Positions 1 through 9,827 of a stretch of DNA of 44,146 bases are shown here, one piece after another. The notes beneath the pieces are model-generated. The model was not told where the DNA came from and searched no databases. It saw only the letters and a program-made list of their open reading frames with translations. The stretch spans positions 1-44,146 of the forward strand of contig JAFVAL010000021.1 of the NCBI GenBank assembly GCA_017480565.1, written 5' to 3'. A program made the translations under genes and the position numbers. Position 1 is the first letter of the stretch; each line of letters begins with the position of its first letter. This stretch comes from Lachnospiraceae bacterium. GTDB lineage: Bacteria; Bacillota; Clostridia; Lachnospirales; Lachnospiraceae.

Positions 1-15
1 CAGACAGACAGACAG
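1..15 (+). repeat. CAGA tetranucleotide run inside hsdS
   Basis: Three full CAGA units plus CAG are read in frame at the window edge. A four-base unit shifts the frame when the copy number changes. The run may extend left of the window, so its real length is unknown. Confidence 0.5.
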
Positions 16-588
16 GCTGAAATAGCGCTTCTGCAGTATGTATTTGGATATGTGCTCTTACCTCTTGGCGAGACATGTGATATGAAGGCTGGAAAAGCTA
101 TCAAAGCTGTTGAGTTGACAAACGATGAAGACTCGGAACATCCATATATGTGCTACGGAGGGAATGGCCTTCGGGGATATATTGGGAAAACAAACTATTC
201 TGGAGAGTATCCCATCATAGGCCGCCAGGGTGCATTGTGTGGTAATGTGCAGTATGCCGAAGGAGAGTTTTACGCGACAGAACATGCTGTTGTAGTAACA
301 TCCAAAGGATTATATAAGCAGAGATACCTATATTATCTGCTTACTGCGATGGATCTGAATCAGTATAAATCAGCCGGTGCTCAACCAGGACTTGCTGTGG
401 GAAAACTGGAGACCGTTCCTGCTCCGGTACCTTCAATGACAAAGCAAGAAGAAGTAGTTAGCATATTGGATCGCTTCGACCGCCTCTGTAACGACCTCTC
501 TTCCGGTCTTCCCGCTGAGATTGAGGCCAGGCAGAAGCAGTATGAATATTATCGGGATAAGCTCCTGACCTTCAAGGAGAAAGCATAA
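1..588 (+). CDS. hsdS: Type I restriction-modification specificity subunit HsdS, C-terminal part
   Basis: The frame is open from base 1 and is cut by the window edge. The visible 195 residues hold the second target-recognition domain (start PLGETCDMKAGKA, then YPIIGRQGALCGNV and FYATEHAVV) and the C-terminal conserved helix ending in EARQKQYEYYRDKLLTF, both hallmarks of HsdS. The subunit binds the split DNA target and recruits HsdM and HsdR. A GTG at 52 is not a credible start because the frame continues upstream. hsdR follows 16 bases later, so they share an operon; hsdM should lie upstream. The first 15 bases are a CAGA tetranucleotide run inside the frame. Confidence 0.9.
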   Translation, partial: QTDRQAEIALLQYVFGYVLLPLGETCDMKAGKAIKAVELTNDEDSEHPYMCYGGNGLRGYIGKTNYSGEYPIIGRQGALCGNVQYAEGEFYATEHAVVVTSKGLYKQRYLYYLLTAMDLNQYKSAGAQPGLAVGKLETVPAPVPSMTKQEEVVSILDRFDRLCNDLSSGLPAEIEARQKQYEYYRDKLLTFKEKA

Positions 589-604
589 GAAAGAAGGTGG
601 CTGA

Positions 605-3600
605 ATGCCGTATTTCAACATTGTTGCCCAGACATCGGAAAACACCGTTGTCACGGAGTATGAGCCGGTGAAGGCCCGGTCCGACAGCTATCAGAGTGAA
701 GCTGAACTGGAGCGGGAATTTATCCGTATGCTCACCGAACAGGGCTATGAATACCTTCCGATTCATTCGGAGGCTGAGCTGATCGCAAATCTCCGGAAGA
801 AGCTGGAGATCCTGAATAGCTATACCTTCTCCGATTCCGAGTGGAACCGGTTCTTTAAGGACGCCCTGGCAAATCCGAATGACCATATCGTTGAAAAGAC
901 CAAGAAGATCCAGGAGGACTTCGTTCAGGTCCTGAAGCGTGATGACGGCTCCACCAAGAACATCACCCTGATCGACAAGAAGAACATTCATAACAATCTT
1001 CTTCAGGTCATCAATCAGTATGCTATCAGCCAGGACGAAGGAGCACGGCACAGCAACCGCTATGATGTGACGATCTTGGTCAACGGCTTCCCGATGATCC
1101 ATGTGGAGCTGAAACGGCGCGGTGTGGCTATCCGGGAGGCTTTTAACCAGATCGACCGGTATCAGAGAGATTCCTTCTGGGCCGGAAGCGGTCTGTTTGA
1201 GTACGTCCAGATCTTCGTCATCAGCAACGGCACGAACACCAAGTACTATTCCAACAGCACTCGGTTCAATGCCATTAAGGATGCGAAGTCCGGTAAGCAG
1301 AGGAAGGAAAAGACCAGCAACAGCTTCGAGTTCACCTGCTTCTGGGCCGATGCCAATAACCGCGTGATTCCGGATCTGATCGACTTCACCCGGACCTTCT
1401 TTGCCCGGCATACGATCCTGAATATTCTGACCAAGTACTGCATCTTCACTTCTGAGAATATGCTGATGGTCATGAGACCGTATCAGATTACAGCAACGGA
1501 ACGGATCCTGAACCGCATCGAGATCGCCAACAATTATAAGAAGTATGGCACCGTGGCCGGTGGCGGCTATATCTGGCATACGACCGGTTCCGGCAAGACC
1601 CTGACATCCTTCAAGACGGCCCGGCAGGCCTCGCAGCTTCCTTATATTGATAAGGTTCTCTTCGTAGTAGACCGTAAGGATCTGGATTACCAGACCATGA
1701 AGGAATATGACCGCTTTGAGAAGGGCGCTGCCAACAGTAACACCAGCACTGTGATCCTAAAACGTCAGCTGGAGGATCCAAATTCCCATATCATTATTAC
1801 GACCATCCAGAAACTCTCGACTTTCATAAAGAAGAATCCCGGCCATGATGTTTACCAGAAGCATGTGGTCATCATCTTTGACGAATGCCACCGCAGCCAG
1901 TTCGGTGACATGCATACAGCTATCGTCAAAAGTTTCAAAAAGTATCATCTATTCGGATTCACCGGTACGCCGATCTTTGCGACAAATACCGGGGCAGTTC
2001 GTAATCCACAATTCTTCACAACTGAGCAGACATTTGGAGACCAGCTCCACAGCTACACTATTGTGGACGCCATCAACGATAAGAATGTCCTGCCGTTTCG
2101 CGTGGACTATATTAAAACCATGGATACAGACCCAGATATCGATGATAAAGATGTCTGGGATATCGACCGTGAGAAGGCATTTATGGCTTCGAAGCGAATC
2201 GAGCTTGTAACCCGGTATATTTTGGAGCACTTTGACCAAAAGACATATCGCGGTGATAAGACGTACCTTTTTAACTCTTTGATGAATATTTCGGATGTTG
2301 CAGTAGGAAACAACGGGACTGTCGAAGAGGTGAAACAGCAGCAGCGAGTCAGTGGCTTTAATTCAATCCTTTGCGTGGCATCCGTTCCAATGGCGAGGCT
2401 TTATTATCAAGAATTCCAGAAACAGATGGCTGCTGATCCGACAAAGAAGCTTCGGATCGCAACCATTTACAGCTACGGAGCAAATGAAGCCGAGCCAGAT
2501 GCGGATCTCCTGGATGAAGAGAACAGCGAGGACACCAGCGCTCTTGACCAGACTAGCCGTGACTTCCTGGATAAAGCTATTCAGGATTACAACAAGATGT
2601 TCCATACGAACTACTCGACAGATGGTGACCGTTTCCAGAACTATTATAAAGACGTTTCACTTCGGATGAAGAATAAGGAATTGGATCTCTTGATCGTGGT
2701 AAATATGTTCCTGACCGGTTTCGATGCTACTACACTTAACACGCTATGGGTCGATAAAAATCTTAAGATGCATGGTCTAATTCAGGCTTTCAGCCGGACC
2801 AATCGCATTCTGAACAGTATCAAGAGATTCGGTAACATTGTGTGCTTCCGGAACCTTCAGAAGCGGGTAGATTCAGCCATTTCTTTGTTCGGTGATAAGA
2901 ATGCTGGAGGAATTGTGCTTCTTCAGAAATATGATGCATATTATTACGGCTACACTGATATGGAAGGCAAGCCACATCCAGGTTATGTGGATATGATAGA
3001 TGACCTGACCACGAAGGTCCCGCTATCTGAACCGCAGATCATAGGAGAGCAGAATCAGAAGGATTTTATTGCCTTGTTTGGTGCTATTCTTCGAATGCGT
3101 AACCTATTATCATCTTTTGATGAATTCAAGGGTCATGAGCTGATTTCAGAGCGTGATCTGCAGGATTATCTGGGAAGATACCAGGATCTCCGTGATGAGT
3201 GGAGAAGAAAGCGTGAAGGCAAGGATGCAGAGGACATCACTGACGATCTTGTCTTCGAGGTCGAGCTGATCCGTCAGATTGAGATCAACATTGATTACAT
3301 ACTGCTTCTGGTCAAGAAGTACCATGATACGCACTGCACAGACAAGGAAGTTCTGATCACGATCCAGAAGGCTATCGATGCCAGCCCGGAGCTGCGCAGC
3401 AAGAAGGCCCTGATTGAGACTTTTATTGCAGGAATCAACGACGTAGACGATGTCATGGTCGAATGGCACGATTATGTGGCAAAAGAGCGTGAGCGCCAGC
3501 TCGTGGAGATTGTTAACAGCGAGAAGCTGAAGGAAGCTGAGACCCGGAAGTTCCTGGAAAATGCTTTCCGGGATGGCGAAATACGAACCACTGGAACCGA

Positions 3601-3832
3601 TATTGATAAACTGATGCCACCGGTATCTCGCTTTGGTGGTGGAGGAAGAGCCGCGAAGAAGCAAGGGGTTATCGACAAGCTGAAGGCATTCTTTGAACGG
3701 TTCTTTGGCCTTAGTGACTCAAGCTTTTCAACAATGAACCAGACAACAAAAGCAACCGTCTACGATTATTCATCAATTCCAGTTAGCATCGCAGCGGAAC
3801 CTGGAGCTGAACATAGAAATAAACCAAATTAA
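605..3832 (+). CDS. hsdR: Type I restriction endonuclease subunit HsdR
   Basis: This 1075-residue protein is the motor and nuclease subunit of the type I complex, cutting unmodified DNA after ATP-driven translocation. In order: a PD-(D/E)XK nuclease near residues 150-172 (RYDVTILVNG then VELKRRG), a superfamily 2 helicase with Walker A HTTGSGKT near 323-330, DECH near 425-428, GFTGTP, and late motifs LTGFDATTLNTLWVDK and QAFSRTNR, then a helical C-terminal region that contacts HsdM. Length is normal for the family. The ATG at 605 has a good ribosome site (AAGGTGG) and lies 16 bases after hsdS. A glycine-rich stretch (RFGGGGRAAKK) precedes a short tail near the end. No lesion is seen. Confidence 0.97.
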   Translation: MPYFNIVAQTSENTVVTEYEPVKARSDSYQSEAELEREFIRMLTEQGYEYLPIHSEAELIANLRKKLEILNSYTFSDSEWNRFFKDALANPNDHIVEKTKKIQEDFVQVLKRDDGSTKNITLIDKKNIHNNLLQVINQYAISQDEGARHSNRYDVTILVNGFPMIHVELKRRGVAIREAFNQIDRYQRDSFWAGSGLFEYVQIFVISNGTNTKYYSNSTRFNAIKDAKSGKQRKEKTSNSFEFTCFWADANNRVIPDLIDFTRTFFARHTILNILTKYCIFTSENMLMVMRPYQITATERILNRIEIANNYKKYGTVAGGGYIWHTTGSGKTLTSFKTARQASQLPYIDKVLFVVDRKDLDYQTMKEYDRFEKGAANSNTSTVILKRQLEDPNSHIIITTIQKLSTFIKKNPGHDVYQKHVVIIFDECHRSQFGDMHTAIVKSFKKYHLFGFTGTPIFATNTGAVRNPQFFTTEQTFGDQLHSYTIVDAINDKNVLPFRVDYIKTMDTDPDIDDKDVWDIDREKAFMASKRIELVTRYILEHFDQKTYRGDKTYLFNSLMNISDVAVGNNGTVEEVKQQQRVSGFNSILCVASVPMARLYYQEFQKQMAADPTKKLRIATIYSYGANEAEPDADLLDEENSEDTSALDQTSRDFLDKAIQDYNKMFHTNYSTDGDRFQNYYKDVSLRMKNKELDLLIVVNMFLTGFDATTLNTLWVDKNLKMHGLIQAFSRTNRILNSIKRFGNIVCFRNLQKRVDSAISLFGDKNAGGIVLLQKYDAYYYGYTDMEGKPHPGYVDMIDDLTTKVPLSEPQIIGEQNQKDFIALFGAILRMRNLLSSFDEFKGHELISERDLQDYLGRYQDLRDEWRRKREGKDAEDITDDLVFEVELIRQIEINIDYILLLVKKYHDTHCTDKEVLITIQKAIDASPELRSKKALIETFIAGINDVDDVMVEWHDYVAKERERQLVEIVNSEKLKEAETRKFLENAFRDGEIRTTGTDIDKLMPPVSRFGGGGRAAKKQGVIDKLKAFFERFFGLSDSSFSTMNQTTKATVYDYSSIPVSIAAEPGAEHRNKPN

Positions 3833-3852
3833 CAAGCAGAAGGGTGATAAGC

Positions 3853-4685
3853 ATGGCATATGGAAAAGCAATAGAATTATTTCTGGTAAATGGAACCGCA
3901 GACAGCTTAATTACTGCGGAACTTTCTAACTGGAATGGGAGGCAATTAAGATTCCCAGGACGGAAGTCGCTAATTGTGAACGAGAAGACATGAAGGCGGT
4001 AGGTGTTTACTTTTTGATCTGCCAGGAAGACGATGGAACGGATTCTGTTTATATCGGAGAAGCTGAGAATGTTTTGGATCGTCTCGCTCAGCATCTTCGT
4101 GATTATCAATCCGGCAAAGAGAAGTACTACTGGAACACGGCAGTCATTTTTGTCGGTCGGGATCTGAACAAGGCACTGATCCGATATCTTGAGAACCGAT
4201 TTGTAGAGATTGCGAAGGAATGTGGCCGGTATGCCATACTGACTAAGAACACATACAAGAATACGGTTCTTAAAGAAGCCCAGATAGCGACGATGGAGGA
4301 ATTCATCGATAATGTGAAGGTTCTTATCAACACTTTAGGATATAAAGTTTTGGTTCCTGTTCCGAAGGCATCGGACGATACCGTTTACCTTTACTGCAAA
4401 GGAGCCAGCTCATCAGCAAAGGGATTCGTCAGTGCTGGTAGTTTTACTGTGCTTGAAGGCTCTACGATATCAGATCATACAGTTCCATCATTGGAGACAA
4501 GGGGAAAGACCTATTACAAATTACGCAATAACCTGATTAAGGATGGCGTTATTGTTGACAGAGCATTTACAAGAGACTATGAGTTTAATGCGCCCTCTGC
4601 AGCCTCGGCCGTGATTTTAGGCCACACATCAAATGGAAAGATTGACTGGAGAACTGCAGATGGGGTTAAGCTCAAAGATCTATGA
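3853..4685 (+). pseudogene. GIY-YIG nuclease-family protein, broken by a one-base frameshift
   Basis: Two frames together make one family member. From ATG 3853 (AAGGGTG upstream) the sequence reads MAYGKAIELFLVNGTADSLI... and runs into a stop near 3990. From 3990 the other frame reads MKAVGVYFLICQE...VYIGEAENVLDRLAQH, a GIY-YIG fold (GVYF/YIGEAENV), followed by a DUF4357-like C-terminal region. Adding one base at about 3951-3953 turns the odd FPG into IPRTEVANCEREDMKAVGVYF, joining both parts into about 277 residues. Such genes often sit beside type I restriction operons; their role is not settled. Either the gene is inactive, only the 231-residue second part is made from the ATG at 3990, or a base was lost in sequencing. 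Confidence 0.75.
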
Positions 4686-4791
4686 ATTATTGGTAAAGAC
4701 AATCTCACTGCTGAAACACTAAGCAGTCAGAAATAGGAGTTAATTAAAGCGCTAAGAATAGCTGCAGAAGTAAAAACGAGGTGTATAGAAT

Positions 4792-5211
4792 ATGCACAAG
4801 ATACATTTTCAAAAGATAGTGCTCAATTATGAGGATGAAACCGGAGCTAGAGTAGGCATAGATATTCATTGCCGGCCGGAGCATACTTTTGCTGAAGGAG
4901 TATGTAATTGGTGTAATGAAAAAGAAACATTCACAGAAGGTTTCAACTACATTGAAATCGAAAACCCAGAAGATTTATATGACACGCTTAGGGAATGGTG
5001 GCCAATTATACATGAGCCTGATCAATTGGTTTGTGATACACCCCTTCGCTATACACTAGCAATTATTACTGATGAGGGCGAAAACATAATAAACGGAAAT
5101 ACATTTAATACAGCCGTTGAAGCTATAGTGATGAAAATGGTGTGGTATACTCCCCGTAGCTTTAGAGATCAAGCGAGTTTAATACTTTTTGGTGTTAGCC
5201 CTGTTGAATAA
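4792..5211 (+). CDS. Uncharacterised 139-residue protein in the defence block
   Basis: I do not recognise a family. The product is a small soluble acidic protein without membrane segments. It has a pair of cysteines (VCNWCNEKE near residues 38-46), an early IDIHCRPEH stretch and several tryptophans (REWWPII), but no full zinc-binding set. The ATG is preceded by GAGGTG at a suitable distance, which supports translation. It sits alone between the GIY-YIG remnant and the DUF262 gene, both in the same direction; the 65-base gap to the next start allows cotranscription. It might act with the DUF262 protein, but only position suggests this. Confidence 0.65.
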   Translation: MHKIHFQKIVLNYEDETGARVGIDIHCRPEHTFAEGVCNWCNEKETFTEGFNYIEIENPEDLYDTLREWWPIIHEPDQLVCDTPLRYTLAIITDEGENIINGNTFNTAVEAIVMKMVWYTPRSFRDQASLILFGVSPVE

Positions 5212-5276
5212 AGTGGATGGACAGAAGGCTGTGCCTTGGTAATTAAAAGTAATGAATGGAAGGTCGAGGTTATCAT

Positions 5277-7979
5277 ATGGATGCACAAAAAGCTTTAATC
5301 ACAAATATATTCAACAACGCAACATTAATAGAAGTACCTTTTTTCCAGAGACCGTATGTGTGGGATGAAGAGTTATGGGCAAAGTTTATTGAGGACATGG
5401 AATTTGTCGTCAAAACGCGGCGATCGCATTTTCTCGGTGCTATTATCTTAAAGGATGCAGGCCAGCCGGATCCTGGGGATAGATTTGCTCAGCGTAGAAC
5501 TATCGTAGATGGACAACAACGACTGACAACATTTCTCTTATTCATGAAAGTATTATGCCTAAAGCAAAACCAATCAGTTACGTTCGACTTGCAATTTAGG
5601 ATAATGGGACAGGAGATTGCCCTTCGTCATGGGCAAATTGATGCAGCAGCGTTTGAGGCTGCCACATCCGCAACATCACTGGCAAAAATCAATAATTGGC
5701 CTCAGGATTCGAGGATTATCGACGCATATAATTATTTCATTGACCATGTTAACCCATCAAAATTAGACATAATGACAATTTTTATGAATGCTCAGTTTGT
5801 GAGAATTGATTTGGGTTATGACGAAGACGAGCAGCAGATATTTGACACGATTAATTCACTAGGAGTGAGGTTAACTACTGCTGAGCTACTTAAGAACTAT
5901 TTCTACTCCAGGGAAGATATAGATCAATATAGGAAAGGCTGGGTAGATGTTTTTGAGAAGGATAGTGAGACTCGTGCTTATTGGAATCAAGAATTTGAAA
6001 CAGGCCGCATCACGAGATCTTTGATAGATGTATTTTTTGATTCTTACTTTCAACTCTTTGTTCAAAATGCAAGATATAAGGTGCTAACAGAAGACAAAAT
6101 AGCGTATGACAGATTGGAGCACTTAGCTAAATCGTACCAGGACTTTATCAAACGATATTGCAGTGGAGATAAAAAAGTGATCCTTGGACCTATGCCTGAA
6201 TATGCTAAAAAGTTTAGAGAGACATTTGACCCCGAGTGTGTAAATAGACAGATGCCAAAGTATTCTGGCCTAGAAAGAATAAATGTTATTATCTTTGGCT
6301 TAAAAAGTACGACATTAATTCCTTATGTTTTATACTTGGCATGCAATGTAGAGGATCAGCTAGAGTTAGATAAAATTCTTGGAATTTTGGAAGCATACAT
6401 TATGCGAAGAATTGTGATTCGGGCTACCACAAAAAACTATAACAATCTGTTTGTTTCATTGATTCTGAACAGGGTTAAATCTTCCGATGCTTTGCTTAAT
6501 GCATTAAAGAGAACTGGTGATGCAACCACATATGTACCGTCTGATGAAGAGATGTTAAACGGATTTAATAACAGTAAACTAACAAACCTTCAAGCAAAAG
6601 GAGTACTTTACTTTATTGAATCTGGCCTGCGTTCAGATAAGAGTTCAACCGCACTTCTAGGGTTTAAACAATATAGTCTCGAACACCTTATGCCTAGAAA
6701 GTGGAGGAACCATTGGCCTCAATGCGATTCTGAGGAAGCAATCAGAGGCAGAGATCAAAAGATTCAGACGTTAGGTAACTTTGCAATTATTCCACAGTCA
6801 CTTAATACCTCGATAAGTGATGCGGATTGGGAGACAAAAAAGAATGGAAGAAAAGATAATCCAGGATTGGCTGTATGTGCAACTGGATTATTAACTATGG
6901 ATAATGTGTTGTCTGCAGACATATGGGACGAACAAACAATTAGTGATCGAAGCCGTTGGCTATGGGAAAACGCAAAAGAACTATGGTCAACTATCGCACC
7001 AGCAATCAACGAAAGTGCTGGTGGGTTAAGAGGCGTTTCTCAAAGTGATAATATTGGTGAGCTGAGAAGAAGGTATTGGACATATGCCTTGCCAAAGATC
7101 CAAAGACAAAATCTAAGCAAAGGCACATTTCTGAATTGTAATCCGACAAAGACAAATACTTTGTCAGGATATTTTGGCATAAGAGGATGTAGAGTCGATT
7201 GCATCGCGAATCTGAACATGGCACGTATAGATTTTTACTTTTCTCGTTCAGATGCCAAAGAAAACAAGCGTATGTTTGATGCGGTGTATTTACACAAAAA
7301 TGAAATAGAAGACTCCCTTGGTGTGAAACTTGACTGGTCACGTGCTGATGATTACGTAGGGTCTTGGATTGTTTATCATCTGTATGATATAAGTGTTGCG
7401 AACGAACAAGACTGGTCTGAAATGGCAGAGTTCCATGCGGAATGGAGCAACAAGATCTGCGATGCTATCATTCCATTTATACCAGTGGACAATCATGATG
7501 AAATGCGGCTGCTAGAGGTTTCAGGATGGACAAGAGAATGGGCTATCGAGCGTGAAGACATAGATCTTGACTTGACGGCATGTAATCGGAATTACACCAG
7601 ATTTACTACTGAATGCATGGATCAGATTCTTCCGCCACTGGCAGGGATATTAAGTGAATGGGGGACAGAAACACATTACTTCTATGAGATTGTAACTACA
7701 TCACAAAGAACTAATGTTCAACTGTCAATCAACTCTAAAGGCATAACAGATGATTTTAGAGATATATGTGATAGAATTCAGAGGTGGTATCCATCAAGAG
7801 CAAATCAATTAGACTGGCATTATCGATTTCCATTTAGAACAAAGTCTTTAGCACTGGAAGGCGCAGATAAAGGGGTTGTTTATCAGTATTTGGATGGATG
7901 CATGAGGGAGCTTCGAGAATTTGAACACGAGCTCGTTCAAAGACTAGATCAAGACAAAGTCGAACATCCTTCAGATTAA
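5277..7979 (+). CDS. DUF262/DUF1524/DUF4268 protein, GmrSD-like type IV restriction enzyme
   Basis: The 900-residue product begins with a ParB/sulfiredoxin-like DUF262 domain: IEVPFFQRPYVW near residue 20 and the signature DGQQRLTT near 77-84. In GmrSD and BrxU this domain binds NTPs to drive DNA cleavage. The DUF1524 His-Asn-His-like nuclease follows, with EHLMPRKW near 467 and LGNFAIIPQSLN near 498. The last third (RRYWTYALPKIQ onward) resembles DUF4268, a domain often attached to nucleases. The family is known for cutting modified phage DNA; this protein's target is unknown. The ATG at 5277 (GAGG seven bases upstream) is preferred to the ATG at 5256. The gene is AT-rich relative to hsdR, consistent with separate acquisition. 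Confidence 0.85.
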   Translation: MDAQKALITNIFNNATLIEVPFFQRPYVWDEELWAKFIEDMEFVVKTRRSHFLGAIILKDAGQPDPGDRFAQRRTIVDGQQRLTTFLLFMKVLCLKQNQSVTFDLQFRIMGQEIALRHGQIDAAAFEAATSATSLAKINNWPQDSRIIDAYNYFIDHVNPSKLDIMTIFMNAQFVRIDLGYDEDEQQIFDTINSLGVRLTTAELLKNYFYSREDIDQYRKGWVDVFEKDSETRAYWNQEFETGRITRSLIDVFFDSYFQLFVQNARYKVLTEDKIAYDRLEHLAKSYQDFIKRYCSGDKKVILGPMPEYAKKFRETFDPECVNRQMPKYSGLERINVIIFGLKSTTLIPYVLYLACNVEDQLELDKILGILEAYIMRRIVIRATTKNYNNLFVSLILNRVKSSDALLNALKRTGDATTYVPSDEEMLNGFNNSKLTNLQAKGVLYFIESGLRSDKSSTALLGFKQYSLEHLMPRKWRNHWPQCDSEEAIRGRDQKIQTLGNFAIIPQSLNTSISDADWETKKNGRKDNPGLAVCATGLLTMDNVLSADIWDEQTISDRSRWLWENAKELWSTIAPAINESAGGLRGVSQSDNIGELRRRYWTYALPKIQRQNLSKGTFLNCNPTKTNTLSGYFGIRGCRVDCIANLNMARIDFYFSRSDAKENKRMFDAVYLHKNEIEDSLGVKLDWSRADDYVGSWIVYHLYDISVANEQDWSEMAEFHAEWSNKICDAIIPFIPVDNHDEMRLLEVSGWTREWAIEREDIDLDLTACNRNYTRFTTECMDQILPPLAGILSEWGTETHYFYEIVTTSQRTNVQLSINSKGITDDFRDICDRIQRWYPSRANQLDWHYRFPFRTKSLALEGADKGVVYQYLDGCMRELREFEHELVQRLDQDKVEHPSD

Positions 7980-8067
7980 CAATGTATGTTTTGTAATTGC
8001 TGCTCCGGATCTGGAACAAGTGGAAATAGAATATAACCCTACATAGACTTATAAGAGGCGTATCTGG

Positions 8068-8736
8068 ATGTCCATCACAAAAACTGATTTCATGCGCGGC
8101 ATGCAGTGCCGCAAGATGCTTTGGCTTGACAAACACAAACAAAGCCTTAAGGTGATTCCACTGGAGGTTCAACAAGTCCTCAATGCAGGCAACGATTTTG
8201 GCGACCGGGCGATGGCGATGTTTGGTGATTATGAAGAGATGACCGTCTATCGTCCTGGGACTACATTTCCAGATACCAAAGCGATGATTGTGAAGACGCA
8301 GGAACATTTGGAAATGGGAACCCCGGTAATATGTGAAGCTGCATTTTCAAATTACAACAATTACTGTGCAGTGGATATCCTACGGAAAACGGAAACTGGC
8401 TATAATATTTACGAGGTGAAGAATGCCTCGCAGGTGTATGATCAGTTTGTCCGGGACGTTGGGTTTCAGTATTACATCGTCGATCGCTGTAAGGTCAAGA
8501 TCGACAAGATCTTTATCGTGACACATGGACCGGATGAAGAGAATCCGTTCGTTATTAATGATGTGACGCAGCAGGCCAAGGGATATGCAAAATGGGTGAA
8601 TGATAATATCTGGGATTTGAACCGGATGCAGAAGCAGACTGAGGAGTATCAGGTCGAGCCCGGAGAGCAGTGTGAAAGGCCTTATCGGTGCTGGTATTAT
8701 GGGTACTGTCACGAACGATGTAGGCAAGAGATATAA
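8068..8736 (+). CDS. Cas4/RecB-like PD-(D/E)XK protein with Fe-S cysteines (DUF2779 N-terminal type)
   Basis: The 222-residue product starts ITKTDFMRGMQCRKMLWLDKH, the pattern of DUF2779-type and Cas4-like nucleases, in which the early cysteine (residue 13) pairs with a late cluster to hold a 4Fe-4S centre. The late cluster is CERPYRCWYYGYC near the C-terminus. Between them are AVDILRKTETGYNIYEVKNAS, supplying the D, E and K of the nuclease core, and a QYYIVDR helix. DUF2779 proteins are commonly near twice this length, so this is the nuclease half alone, either a genuine short form or a truncation. No continuation is seen downstream. The start at 8068 has AGAGGCG upstream. The macro-domain gene begins 20 bases after its stop, so they are probably cotranscribed. 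Confidence 0.75.
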   Translation: MSITKTDFMRGMQCRKMLWLDKHKQSLKVIPLEVQQVLNAGNDFGDRAMAMFGDYEEMTVYRPGTTFPDTKAMIVKTQEHLEMGTPVICEAAFSNYNNYCAVDILRKTETGYNIYEVKNASQVYDQFVRDVGFQYYIVDRCKVKIDKIFIVTHGPDEENPFVINDVTQQAKGYAKWVNDNIWDLNRMQKQTEEYQVEPGEQCERPYRCWYYGYCHERCRQEI

Positions 8737-8756
8737 GCAAAATGTTATGCTGAAAG

Positions 8757-9776
8757 ATGAGAGTTATGTATATAGGGAATACTGAGATACGAACGATGAC
8801 TGGCGATATCACAAATATTGACTTTGTTGATGCGATTGTCAATTCTACAAATAAGACATTGCTTACGGGTAAAGGTGTAGCCGGAAAAATACAGCAGGTC
8901 GGCGGGAAGGGGTTAAGAGATGCTTGTCGCGCCTTAAAGGGTTGCCAATATGGACAAGCAAAGGTTACTGCAGGCTTTGACCTTCCCTGCAAATATGTGA
9001 TACATACGGTTGCTATGGTGGATGCCGGATGCAGGGAAACCGAAGAAATCCTAAAAGATTGCTATACAAACTCGCTTCGAGCAGCAATAGATTATAACGT
9101 ACGCAGCATAGTATTTCCATCGATTGGCACGGGATTCAATTCATATCCTGCAGATGTGGCGGCGAAGATTGCGGTTCGTACAGTGAAGGATTTTGTTGCG
9201 TTAAATCCAAAGGCTTTTGACAAAATTATATGGACATTCGTTGATGAGGAAACGAAGAAAGCATATGATTCAGTACTCGACGAGTCTGTTGAAGGGAAAG
9301 TAAAAAAGGATGTGGGCGAGGCAGATTTCGAGATAAAACGCGCTAAGAGGATTGAATTCTGTCGAAAATATATCCCTGCACTACAAATGATAGATGGAGA
9401 CCCGGTTCTAAAGGAAGCGTGTCATAATTACTCAGATCATGCGACAGAGCTAGCTCATAACAGTTTATTCGTTTTTATATATGACTACTTTATGATGGAG
9501 GCATATTATTCAGATATGATTGTTTATGATTATAAGGAACTGGTCGAATCAAGTATAATGAGAGATTATGTAGGACATCCAGATGATGAAGCATTAGAAG
9601 TGCTTACATCGGAAGAAATAATCGGATGGATTACCTGGCATTTTAGGAGAGACCATTTTGTGAACGGACTATTGGCGCAGAGTAGTGTTGCGAATGGATA
9701 TATGCTCAGAATGATGAAAGCATATATGAAAAAAGAAAACGCGGAATGGTTACCTCTTTTAATGCAAAAACGATAG
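8757..9776 (+). CDS. Macro-domain protein fused to a DUF6508-like domain
   Basis: Residues 1 to about 185 form a macro domain: VDAIVNSTNKTLLTGKGVAGKI near 24-45 is the ADP-ribose-binding loop (asparagines kept; the usual GGGGVDGAI is TGKGVAGKI), and IVFPSIGTGFNSYP is the second loop. Such domains bind ADP-ribose or O-acetyl-ADP-ribose and often remove ADP-ribose from DNA or protein. The remainder ends in EEIIGWITWHFRRDHFVNGL, which resembles DUF6508. The start at 8757 has a weak ribosome site; 8766 is an alternative. In this setting the protein may reverse or sense ADP-ribosylation linked to defence, but no ADP-ribosyltransferase is visible nearby. The macro call is firm and the C-terminal call moderate. 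Confidence 0.8.
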   Translation: MRVMYIGNTEIRTMTGDITNIDFVDAIVNSTNKTLLTGKGVAGKIQQVGGKGLRDACRALKGCQYGQAKVTAGFDLPCKYVIHTVAMVDAGCRETEEILKDCYTNSLRAAIDYNVRSIVFPSIGTGFNSYPADVAAKIAVRTVKDFVALNPKAFDKIIWTFVDEETKKAYDSVLDESVEGKVKKDVGEADFEIKRAKRIEFCRKYIPALQMIDGDPVLKEACHNYSDHATELAHNSLFVFIYDYFMMEAYYSDMIVYDYKELVESSIMRDYVGHPDDEALEVLTSEEIIGWITWHFRRDHFVNGLLAQSSVANGYMLRMMKAYMKKENAEWLPLLMQKR

Positions 9777-9827
9777 ACAATATTATGAATGGTTAAAATA
9801 ACCTATACGCAAAGGAAGGGGAACACC

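Noticed and set aside
572..1579. Long open frame of 335 codons on the minus strand
   Set aside because: It lies entirely antisense to the hsdS end and hsdR, which have clear domains, and its translation has no recognisable motif.
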